Below, piece by piece: positions 50,282 through 58,256 of a stretch of 64,000 bases of DNA (the first letter of the stretch is position 1; every line of letters begins with the position of its first letter). The stretch spans positions 1-64,000 of the forward strand of contig CAAEWE010000057.1 of NCBI GenBank assembly GCA_900759665.1. The letters are read 5' to 3'. The notes under the pieces were generated by a model. It saw only the letters and a list, made by a program, of their open reading frames with translations, was not told the origin of the DNA and ran no database searches. The stretch comes from Lachnospiraceae bacterium. GTDB lineage: Bacteria; Bacillota; Clostridia; Lachnospirales; Lachnospiraceae. Position numbers and translations under genes: made by a program.

Positions 50282-50800
50282 ATGGCACAGAATCCAATTG
50301 TAACATTTGAAACAACACAGGGTACGATCGAGGCAGAGCTTTATCCGGAGATCGCACCAAATACAGTCAACAACTTTTTATCACTGGTAGGAAAGGGCTT
50401 TTATGACGGCCTGATCTTTCACCGTGTGATCAAGGGCTTTATGATCCAGGGAGGAGATCCGGACGGTGTCGGTACCGGTGGACCCGGATATTCTATTAAG
50501 GGTGAGTTTGCACAGAATGGCTTTGCCAATGATCTGAAGCATTCCGCAGGTGTACTTTCCATGGCACGTTCCATGATGCCGGATTCCGCAGGGTCACAGT
50601 TCTTTATCATGCACAAGGATGCACCACATCTGGACGGTGCATATGCTGCCTTTGGTAAGGTGACAAAGGGACAGGATGTGGTGGACAAGATCGCCGAGGT
50701 CGAGACAGACTACAGCGATGCTCCGATGGAGCCACAGATGATGATCAAGGTCACAGCAGATACCTTTGGTGTGGATTATCCGGAGCCGGAGAAATGCTAA
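50282..50800 (+). CDS. ppiB: Cyclophilin-type peptidyl-prolyl cis-trans isomerase
   Basis: 172 aa from ATG 50282 (SD AAAGGAAC); the in-frame upstream ATG 50159 would add 41 unconserved residues. Cytosolic, no signal. Core: FHRVIKGFMIQGGDPDGVGT (active-site Arg and Phe), SAGVLSMARSMMPDSAGSQF, and FGKVTKGQDVVDKI. It catalyses proline isomerisation in folding. The solvent-exposed loop GVGTGGPGYSIKGEF is typical. It has a terminator behind it. Confidence 0.96.
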   Translation: MAQNPIVTFETTQGTIEAELYPEIAPNTVNNFLSLVGKGFYDGLIFHRVIKGFMIQGGDPDGVGTGGPGYSIKGEFAQNGFANDLKHSAGVLSMARSMMPDSAGSQFFIMHKDAPHLDGAYAAFGKVTKGQDVVDKIAEVETDYSDAPMEPQMMIKVTADTFGVDYPEPEKC

Positions 50801-50853
50801 TAAATAAACTCTTAATATAGTTTATCTAAAGTGGCAGTTATAACGAAATGATG

Positions 50854-50890
50854 AAAAGGAGATTTTCCGAAAGGGAGGTCTCCTTTTTTC
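50854..50890 (+). terminator. Cyclophilin terminator
   Basis: AAAAGGAGA pairs with TCTCCTTTT across 16 bases, followed by TTTC. Confidence 0.8.
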
Positions 50891-51027
50891 AGTGGAAATT
50901 GAGATGCAGTGTTCCTGAGAAATTGTTGATTTCGCTTTTTGTGTGGATTGTTCACAAAGTTTTGACATTATTATGATAGAGTAGATTTTGACGTTGCGGA
51001 GAGCCGCAAAGATTGGAGGACGAAACA

Positions 51028-52059
51028 TTGATTGAAGTAAAAAATCTGGTGAAACAGTATGGAAATCATGCAGCTGTGGACAATCTTTCCTTTACTGTAG
51101 AGACAGGAAAGGTAGTGGGATTTCTGGGACCGAACGGTGCCGGTAAATCTACCACGATGAATATGATCACGGGGTATATCGCACCCACATCCGGAAACGT
51201 TTTGATCGACGGTGTGGACATGGAGGAGGAACCGGAGCAGGTTCGTAAAAACATCGGTTATCTTCCGGAGAATCCGCCGTTATATCCGGATATGCGTGTC
51301 CGTGAGTACTTATATTTTGTGGCTGAGTTAAAGAAGGTTCCCCGCAAGGACAGGGATGTCATGGTCAATGAGATCATGAACCGGACAAAGATCGTGGATG
51401 TGTCCGAGAGACTGATCCGCCATCTGTCCAAGGGATATAAGCAGAGAGTTGGTGTGGCAGGAGCCATGATGGGATATCCGGAGATCCTGATCCTGGATGA
51501 GCCGACCGTAGGTCTTGATCCGAACCAGATCATTCAGATGCGTGAGCTGATCCGTGATCTCAGCGAGTCTCATACGATCCTGTTAAGCTCCCATATTATG
51601 CAGGAGATCAGTGCAGTCTGTGATGAGATCATTATTATCAACGAAGGAAAGATGATCGCCTGTGACACGCCGGATAACCTTACAATGCATATGGCATCCA
51701 ACGGTCTCCATCTGGTGATCCGGGGAGATGTACCGGTGATCAAGGGAGCACTTCGGACGGTTTCCGGTATCAAGAATGTCGTATATGATGAGCAGATGGA
51801 GGAGGGATCTCTTGGTCTGACTCTTTATTCCATCGACAAAAAGGATCTTCGTGAGGATGTGTTCTTTGCTCTGGCAGAGGCGGGATGTCCGATACTTGAG
51901 ATGCATCGTCAGGAGACGACTCTGGAGGAAGCCTTCATTGCATTGACGAAGGGCGGTTCCCGTCAGTTTGGCGGCAAGAAGACGGCGAAGAAACAGCCAA
52001 AGCCGGCAGAATCAGCAGATGCTGAGGTCAAGGCAGCTGAAGAAAAGGAGGAAGAATAA
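51028..52059 (+). CDS. ABC transporter ATP-binding subunit, GldA-like
   Basis: 343 aa from TTG 51028, with GGAGG 8 nt before. Nucleotide-binding domain: Walker A GPNGAGKST, signature LSKGYKQRV, Walker B LILDEPTVGLD with the catalytic Glu, and switch His in LLSSHIMQEI. The C-terminal extension (from about 230) carries a Gld-like accessory segment and an acidic/basic tail (KKTAKKQPKPAESADAE). It stops 1 nt into the permease start. The four-gene set (ATPase, permease, GldG-like, DUF4340) is one operon. Confidence 0.93.
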   Translation: MIEVKNLVKQYGNHAAVDNLSFTVETGKVVGFLGPNGAGKSTTMNMITGYIAPTSGNVLIDGVDMEEEPEQVRKNIGYLPENPPLYPDMRVREYLYFVAELKKVPRKDRDVMVNEIMNRTKIVDVSERLIRHLSKGYKQRVGVAGAMMGYPEILILDEPTVGLDPNQIIQMRELIRDLSESHTILLSSHIMQEISAVCDEIIIINEGKMIACDTPDNLTMHMASNGLHLVIRGDVPVIKGALRTVSGIKNVVYDEQMEEGSLGLTLYSIDKKDLREDVFFALAEAGCPILEMHRQETTLEEAFIALTKGGSRQFGGKKTAKKQPKPAESADAEVKAAEEKEEE

Positions 52060-52928
52060 TGTTTGCGATTTATAAAAAGGAATTAAAGCAGTATTTTCAT
52101 TCCATGATCGGATTTGTATTCCTTGCTTTTTTCATAGCGATCATTGGTATTTATACATGGGCCAATAATTTTTATGGAAAAGTGGGAAACTTTGAGACGA
52201 CCTTAAGTTCTTCTACATTTCTTTTTGTACTGCTGATCCCGATCCTTACCATGAGGGTTCTGGCAGAGGAGAAGCATCAGAAGACAGATCAGTTATTGTA
52301 CACCGCACCGATCTCCATCGGCCGCGTGATCATCGGAAAGTATCTTGCGCTGATCACGTTATTTGGATTTGGTGTCCTGTTTGTGGGACTGTATCCGCTG
52401 CTGTTAAGACATTATGGTTCGGACAGTGTGCAGCTTGCACCGGCATACAGTGCACTGATCGGATTTTTCCTTCTGGGAGCAGCATATATTGCTGTTGGTA
52501 CATTTATTTCCTCGTTGACAGAGAGCCAGCCGATCGCAGCGGTGGTATCGTTCCTGGTGCTTTTAATGAGTGTACTGGTATCCAGTATTGCAGGGGCACT
52601 TCCGTCTGACAAACTGTCACAGGCAGCGATCCTGTCTGTTGTATGGATCATCGTGGCGGCGGCAGCTTATTATATGATGCACAATATAACCATAGCAATC
52701 ATTCTGACGGTGCTGGGAGAAGCAGCGATCTGGATCATTTATGCAGTCAAATCTTCCCTGTATGAGGGAATTGTGGCTGATATTCTGAACTGTGCCGCAC
52801 TATCATCAAAGTTTCAGGATTTTACCCTGGGTGTCCTGAAATATGACGTGATCGTATACTACGTGAGCGTTGCATTTCTGTTTGTATTTCTGACGATCCA
52901 GAGTATTAAGAAAAAGAGATATAACTAA
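52059..52928 (+). CDS. ABC-2-type permease, GldF-like
   Basis: 289 aa, SD GGAGGAAG. Six membrane helices: about 18-38, 50-68, 100-122, 138-160, 168-190 and 256-280. MFAIYKKELKQYFHSMIGFV at the N-terminus and EEKHQKTDQLLYTAPIS (about 70-86) are signatures of the GldF/NosY permease family. Works with the ATPase coupled by 1-nt overlap. Substrate not known. Confidence 0.9.
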   Translation: MFAIYKKELKQYFHSMIGFVFLAFFIAIIGIYTWANNFYGKVGNFETTLSSSTFLFVLLIPILTMRVLAEEKHQKTDQLLYTAPISIGRVIIGKYLALITLFGFGVLFVGLYPLLLRHYGSDSVQLAPAYSALIGFFLLGAAYIAVGTFISSLTESQPIAAVVSFLVLLMSVLVSSIAGALPSDKLSQAAILSVVWIIVAAAAYYMMHNITIAIILTVLGEAAIWIIYAVKSSLYEGIVADILNCAALSSKFQDFTLGVLKYDVIVYYVSVAFLFVFLTIQSIKKKRYN

Positions 52929-52969
52929 AATATATCAGGCACAAAAGCAGTGCGGAAATGAGGTAAATG

Positions 52970-54412
52970 ATGAGCGAAAAGAAAGAAAATTTGACCCAGA
53001 ATAAAGAGCCGGGAAGGATCAAAAGATCTTTTACCAGCAGGCAGTTTAAGTCAGGGGCGTACAGTTCCGTGATCACTGTGATCGTCATTGCACTGGTGGT
53101 TGTAGTGAACATGGTATTTAACAAACTGGATCTGTCTACGGATCTGACATCAGACAGTCTGTTTACATTAACCAAGGACTCCCAAAAGGTGTTAAAGGAT
53201 GTCAAGGATGATATTACGATCTACTATATGGTCACCAAAGGCGAGGAGCAGGATTATATTAAACGTGTGATCAAGCAGTATAATAAGGTTTCCGATCATA
53301 TCAAGGTAGTGACAAAGGATCCGGTAGTGTATCCGAATTTTTCCAGGAAATATGTGGATGATGCTGTATCGGACAATGATGTGATCGTGGTAGATGAAAC
53401 AACAGGAGCAGCCAAATATGTTTCCAGCGATGAGATGCTGTATTCAGATCAGTATTCCTATTATACAAGCGGAAGTTCGGAACAGTATCTGGATGTAGAG
53501 GGACAGATCACTTCTGCCATTCAGAATGTTCTTTCCACGGACAAGAAAAAAATTTATGTTGTAACCGGTCATGATGAGCAGAGCATCAGCGATTCTCTTT
53601 CCAAGACATTGGAGAAGATGAATGTGGATGTGCAGGACATTTCTCTTGTGACACAGAAGAAAGTACCGGACGACTGTTCTCTGCTGATCGAGTACGGACC
53701 GCAGAGTGATCTGAGAGACAGCGAGAAAACAGTGATCATGGATTATCTGAAAAAGGGTGGTACAGCAATCCTGATGCCGGGGTATGTGGAGAAGGAAACA
53801 CCAAATATTGATGAGATCCTTGACTATTATGGCATGAGTATCCAGAAGGGTATTATTTATGAAGGAGTGGGACATTATGAGAATTATCTCAACTGGATCG
53901 TTCCAACCATCAATACAGATGCGGATGTAATGTCCAAATTTGACGACAAGGATTATGTGGTGATCGGATCTTCCCAGAGCATTAAAGAGCAGAAAGCATC
54001 TTCTCTGAGAAACAGCCTGAAATTAACCGATATTCTGACTACTTCAAAGCAGTCCCTGTTGAAAAAGGATCCAAGCTCCCAGAATACCGATAAGGAAAAG
54101 GGAGATCTGAGTGGTCCTTTTACAACCGGTGTTTATGCAGAGGAGACAGTGGATGACGGAACTACAAAGCTGACCGTGATCGCAACCAATGAGGTGCAGG
54201 ATGATCTGATGCAGAATGTGATCAGTGGTATGCTGGGAGATTCCAAGGATGGAACCACCAACACATCCATTGAGGCAAAGAGTCTGTCCTACTCAACGAT
54301 CACGATGAGTGCAGGCAGTGCCATTGTATGGTCTGTGGTTCTTGTTATTCTTGTGCCCCTTGCACTGCTGCTTACCGGATTTGCAATCTGGTTTACAAGG
54401 AGGAGAAAATAA
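52970..54412 (+). CDS. GldG-like extracytoplasmic ABC accessory protein
   Basis: 480 aa, starting at ATG 52970 (tandem ATG 52967). TM at about 28-46 (SSVITVIVIALVVVVNMVF) and near the C-terminus (about 450-474). The lumen-facing middle holds the ABC_transp_aux fold: SDSLFTLTKDSQKVLKDVKD, YVVTGHDEQSISDSLSKTLE, and ILMPGYVEKETPN. In gliding Bacteroidetes GldG joins GldA/GldF. Here no gliding genes occur. 38 bp after the permease. Confidence 0.88.
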   Translation: MSEKKENLTQNKEPGRIKRSFTSRQFKSGAYSSVITVIVIALVVVVNMVFNKLDLSTDLTSDSLFTLTKDSQKVLKDVKDDITIYYMVTKGEEQDYIKRVIKQYNKVSDHIKVVTKDPVVYPNFSRKYVDDAVSDNDVIVVDETTGAAKYVSSDEMLYSDQYSYYTSGSSEQYLDVEGQITSAIQNVLSTDKKKIYVVTGHDEQSISDSLSKTLEKMNVDVQDISLVTQKKVPDDCSLLIEYGPQSDLRDSEKTVIMDYLKKGGTAILMPGYVEKETPNIDEILDYYGMSIQKGIIYEGVGHYENYLNWIVPTINTDADVMSKFDDKDYVVIGSSQSIKEQKASSLRNSLKLTDILTTSKQSLLKKDPSSQNTDKEKGDLSGPFTTGVYAEETVDDGTTKLTVIATNEVQDDLMQNVISGMLGDSKDGTTNTSIEAKSLSYSTITMSAGSAIVWSVVLVILVPLALLLTGFAIWFTRRRK

Positions 54413-54415
54413 AAC

Positions 54416-55819
54416 ATGAGTAGAAAAAAGAGACAAACCGTGACTCTTCTTGTACTCTGTCTGGTTCTTATAGCCTTTGTTGCCGGATACTTCGGGCTGA
54501 CACGTTATCAGGCAGCGAAGGAAAAGGCAGAAAAAGCGGAGGAAAGTGATAAGGAACTGTTTCAGCTTTCCGCTGATGATATCAACAAGGTAGAGTATCA
54601 GGGAGAAAAATCATCCCTGACATTCAAAAAGAATGGCAAAACATGGAAGCTGGCCTCTGACCAGAAATATCCGTTAAACCAGGACAGGATTACGGAGATG
54701 GTAGACGAAACAACAGGAGTGGCAGCGACCAAAACAGTTACCACCAGTTGTGATGATCTGACACAGTATAATCTGGATAAGCCGGATCTGACAGTTACCG
54801 TGACGGATACCTCCGGTAAAGAAACGACGATATATGTAGGAATGGAATCTGTCTCCGGCGGTGGACGCTATGCTTACTGCGGAGGGGACGAACAAAAGAT
54901 ATATCTGATATCTACTTCTTTATACAGCAGCTTTGACTACAGCCTGGGTGATCTCATGACAGTGCCGGATATTCCTACCGTACAGGCAGACGAGATCCGA
55001 TATCTGAAGGTGGAGAAACAGAAGGGCAAAAATTTTGAAGCAGAGTACGACGAAAAGAATTCTCCGTATAAGGATATTTACGGATGGTCCATTAAACAGC
55101 CGTATTCCCAGCCGGTAGCCGGGGATAAGGATGGTCTGCAGAATATTTTTGGCAGCTACACAAACATAGGCTTCAGCTCTGGTGTGTCCTACAAAAAGGA
55201 CACCGCATTAGAGAAGAAATACGGACTGGATCAGCCGCAGTATACGGTGACTTTCCAGACGGTCAAAAAGGATGTTACATTGTATATTGGAAAAGAAAAC
55301 AGTGACAAGAGCAGCTATTATGTCAGGATGAAGGGAAAAGATGGCATTTATCTGATGGATGCTTCCAGCGTCAGCAAGATGATCACCATCGATCCGCTTG
55401 ACAGTGTTTATCAGAGACTTTATGTGGGAAATCAGCAGAAGTTAAATCAGGTGGAGCTTTCTTATCAGGGGCAGAAGTATATCTTTGATGTTTCCAAGAC
55501 AAAGAAAAAGTCAGAGACGGAGTATACTTATACCGTCAAGAGGGATGGAAAGAAAGTCGATGCAGATGAATTTACCACAGCCTATGGTGTGATCAGTTAT
55601 CTGGCTCCGGGTGGCAATATTGACCCGAAAGTAACGGTGAAGAGTAATAAGCCGGTGGCTCAGTTTACCTTCCATGAGGATCAAAAAGATACGAAGATGA
55701 TCATATATCCATATGATGGACAGAACTCTTACCGCGTCAGTGTTAACGGTGTCATGCAGTTTACGGTGGATAAGAGTGCTGTGGATAAGGTTTTGAAACA
55801 GTTTGTATCGTTGAAATAA
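54416..55819 (+). CDS. DUF4340-domain secreted/anchored protein
   Basis: 467 aa, starting 3 nt after the GldG-like stop. N-terminal membrane anchor (VTLLVLCLVLIAFVAGYFGL), then repeated DUF4340-like beta modules (SADDINKVEYQGEKSSLTFK, YNLDKPDLTVTVTDTSGKET, IYLISTSLYSSFDYSLGDLM). DUF4340 proteins accompany Gld-type ABC exporters in many phyla. Probably an extracytoplasmic partner of the permease. Confidence 0.88.
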   Translation: MSRKKRQTVTLLVLCLVLIAFVAGYFGLTRYQAAKEKAEKAEESDKELFQLSADDINKVEYQGEKSSLTFKKNGKTWKLASDQKYPLNQDRITEMVDETTGVAATKTVTTSCDDLTQYNLDKPDLTVTVTDTSGKETTIYVGMESVSGGGRYAYCGGDEQKIYLISTSLYSSFDYSLGDLMTVPDIPTVQADEIRYLKVEKQKGKNFEAEYDEKNSPYKDIYGWSIKQPYSQPVAGDKDGLQNIFGSYTNIGFSSGVSYKKDTALEKKYGLDQPQYTVTFQTVKKDVTLYIGKENSDKSSYYVRMKGKDGIYLMDASSVSKMITIDPLDSVYQRLYVGNQQKLNQVELSYQGQKYIFDVSKTKKKSETEYTYTVKRDGKKVDADEFTTAYGVISYLAPGGNIDPKVTVKSNKPVAQFTFHEDQKDTKMIIYPYDGQNSYRVSVNGVMQFTVDKSAVDKVLKQFVSLK

Positions 55820-55852
55820 TGTGAGCGAAGCTTTTGCCTTTATGCGGTAAAA

Positions 55853-56950
55853 CTATGAAATGATCTTTGAATAATACGGACGAAATGCAGAGGGAATACT
55901 ATATTCTTTCTGCATTTTTTCTGTTGTGACCCAGGTACTTTCCTCGGAGAGAGGGATCGACGGTGCCTGATCCAGATGGACCAGATATCCGATCATGCGC
56001 CACTCGATATGGGAAAAAATGTGTTTTCCCCGACCCAGGAGCTCAATGTTGTTTGCACGGGTGTTCCATTGCTCCAGAAGTGCGGAAAGCTCCCCGGTCG
56101 TGACAAAGCCCTCCTGGGAAGGAAACTCCCACAAACCGGCAAGAAGACCTTTGGGTGGACGCTTCTGCACCAGATAGGTTCCCTGATATTCCAGAAGGAT
56201 AATGGTTTTTTCCTCAATGCGCCGTTTCTTTTTGGGAGGCTTGACCGGGAAGGCGGACCAGGAATTATGGGCGTGTGCCTGACAGCGGTGTGCCAGAGGA
56301 CATCTGTCGCAGAGAGGAGCACCGTTTGGCAGACAGACGGTTGCCCCCAGATCCATCCAGGCCTGGTTGTAGGTTCCGGAAACTTCTGGCGGGATCGTTT
56401 CTAAGAGTCCGGCTCTAAGCTGCTTTTTAAAAGGAGTCTTTGTGATATCGGAGGAGTCCTCAAAAAGTCGGGTATATATGCGGTAAACATTGCCGTCAAT
56501 GGCAGGCACCGCCTCTCCGAATGCTATAGAGGCAATGGCTCCTGCGGTATATTCTCCAATGCCGGGAAGTGTCAGGATCTCCTCATAGGTACGGGGAAAT
56601 TTTCCGTCGTATTCTGTCAGAATCTGAATGGCAGCCCGTTTCAGGTTGTTGGCACGGCTGTAATAGCCCAGTCCCTGCCAAAGCTTCATAAGGTCATCCT
56701 GAGGAACCTCTGCGAGACTTTTTACATCCGGCAGGCGGGAGAGAAAACGGGTATAGTAATCTCTGACTGCCTCTACCCGTGTCTGCTGGAGCATGATCTC
56801 GGAGATCCAGACATGGTAGGGATCCGGGCGGTCCGTATTGCCTGCCGGGATCCGCCAGGGAAGATCTCTGGCAGCAGAAGAATACCACTCCAGAAGAGGA
56901 GTGGTAAGCTGGTTTAATGTATGGATCCGGTTGGAAGCGGATGTATTCAT
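55853..56950 (-). CDS. mutY: A/G-specific adenine glycosylase
   Basis: 365 aa, SD AGGAGG. Excises adenine mispaired with 8-oxo-G. EIMLQQTRVEAV carries the catalytic Glu; the HhH is LPGIGEYTAGAIASIAFG with A-I-D-G-N-V holding the Asp; [4Fe-4S] motif is C-x6-C-x2-C-x5-C in CLPNGAPLCDRCPLAHRC. The C-terminal Nudix-like 8-oxoG domain (about 235-365) includes GLLAGLWEFPSQEG. Likely co-transcribed behind the sigma-like gene. Convergent with the DUF4340 gene. Confidence 0.95.
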   Translation of the reverse strand: MNTSASNRIHTLNQLTTPLLEWYSSAARDLPWRIPAGNTDRPDPYHVWISEIMLQQTRVEAVRDYYTRFLSRLPDVKSLAEVPQDDLMKLWQGLGYYSRANNLKRAAIQILTEYDGKFPRTYEEILTLPGIGEYTAGAIASIAFGEAVPAIDGNVYRIYTRLFEDSSDITKTPFKKQLRAGLLETIPPEVSGTYNQAWMDLGATVCLPNGAPLCDRCPLAHRCQAHAHNSWSAFPVKPPKKKRRIEEKTIILLEYQGTYLVQKRPPKGLLAGLWEFPSQEGFVTTGELSALLEQWNTRANNIELLGRGKHIFSHIEWRMIGYLVHLDQAPSIPLSEESTWVTTEKMQKEYSIPSAFRPYYSKIIS

Positions 56951-57057
56951 GATGAAACCTCCTGATTATTTTGTGTTTGTAGTTATAAATGTGCAGAAAT
57001 ATTTTATTTCACTGATCTTTTTGCGGATTGATTCACAGATTCAGCTTTGAATTTATG

Positions 57058-57966
57058 TTACTGCTGCGGCTTTTCGTGTTTTGTTTTCCGTTCGGAGGAA
57101 GCACGCAGATCCAGCAGATCATGGATCTCCGCCAAAGGAATCCTGGTATACTCAGCAAGTTCCCACGGAGTTGCTTCCCGGCCGTTTTCCTCTGCAAGGT
57201 ATTTGGCCGCCTCATGGAGAAGATTGGTTTTGGCAAGCACAGTGCTTTCCAAGTCTTTGGCAGCGGTCACGGAGTCGATCATATTTTCAATGGCAAGACG
57301 TATCTCCTTCTCGATCACAGCGTGGATGTGTTCCAGATCCGGTGCAGACCCCTTACGGAAATCGGAAGGGGTGCCGCCGATCCGCTCCAGAGCCATCAGG
57401 ATACCGATATTGCCCTCTGCGATCATTTCATCCAATGCAATGCCGCGTTTTTCATAGGTTTTTGCAATCCGGAATACCTGATCAAGCTGCTCATGCACCA
57501 ACGCTTCTTTGGAGGAGGTATCACCGGACAAAAAGCAGTCCCAGAGTGCTGCAAGCTCTGCTCCGCTGTGGGATGCAAGTGCGGAAACCTCCCGGCGGTA
57601 AAGCTCCAGATTACGCTCTGCCTTGGAGATGCGGCGTCTGGTCTCCTGACCGTCGGCGGTATTACCGCTGCATTCCTGATTGTCGGATGAATTCGTATAT
57701 TCCTCCAGGGTGTCTCCTTGTATCCGGTTCGTTTTGTAGATGTCTTCCTCCGGAGAAGTGGTCTCTTCAAAGGAAAATGAAGGATGATATCCGGAAATGG
57801 TAATGCCGTTCATGGCAAGATACTGATAAACGGCATCAAACTGATCCTCGTGAAGCTCCATATCGGAAAGGTACTGATGAACCTCCTCCTTTGTCATCTG
57901 GTTCTGCTGTGACTGGGCAATGGCTTTGATCTCCGCCATGCATTCCAATAATTTATCCTGATCCAT
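57058..57966 (-). CDS. Sigma-70-related protein with reduced regions
   Basis: 302 aa from ATG 57966 (GGAG 9 nt before); ATG 57981 sits before it. Sigma region 1.1-like segment near the N-terminus (MTKEEVHQYLSDMELHEDQF). An acidic variable linker (about 60-110). A region 2-like piece follows: RIAKTYEKRGIALDEMIAEG and NIGILMALERI, but with no clear -10 recognition helix. A region 3-like HTH piece (GREATPWELAEYTRIPLAEI) closes the chain; region 4 is absent. It may be an inactive or regulatory sigma relative. It is the first gene of a unit with mutY. Confidence 0.75.
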   Translation of the reverse strand: MDQDKLLECMAEIKAIAQSQQNQMTKEEVHQYLSDMELHEDQFDAVYQYLAMNGITISGYHPSFSFEETTSPEEDIYKTNRIQGDTLEEYTNSSDNQECSGNTADGQETRRRISKAERNLELYRREVSALASHSGAELAALWDCFLSGDTSSKEALVHEQLDQVFRIAKTYEKRGIALDEMIAEGNIGILMALERIGGTPSDFRKGSAPDLEHIHAVIEKEIRLAIENMIDSVTAAKDLESTVLAKTNLLHEAAKYLAEENGREATPWELAEYTRIPLAEIHDLLDLRASSERKTKHEKPQQ

Positions 57967-58055
57967 ATATGTAATCTCCATTCTGTGTTATTTTATGATG
58001 TATCATTTCATTGGGGTTATCCTTAGCCGGATAAAGCGATTCTCTTTTATATCAG

Positions 58056-58084
58056 ATTTTAGAAAAAAAGAGGGAGTGTGTCAA
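58056..58084 (-). promoter_or_regulatory. Promoter of the sigma-like gene and mutY
   Basis: Minus strand TTGACA (58084-58079), 17-bp spacer, TAAAAT (58061-58056). Confidence 0.7.
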
Positions 58085-58153
58085 TAGCGGATATATCTAA
58101 TCTTTACGGTAAACATTCTGGAAAAATTATGATAAAAAAAGAGAAATTTGTTA

Positions 58154-58182
58154 TAGTCAATTCGACTTCATTCTGCTATAAT
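58154..58182 (+). promoter_or_regulatory. Promoter of the modular LRR surface protein
   Basis: TAGTCA (58154-58159), 17-bp spacer, TATAAT (58177-58182). Divergent from the sigma-like gene promoter 70 bp away. Confidence 0.6.
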
Positions 58183-58256
58183 GTTGTATAAAATAAGCTG
58201 CGTGTGGGATGGTTCTTTCTCATGCCGTTCCTATAGTAGCAAAAGGAGGTAATATA

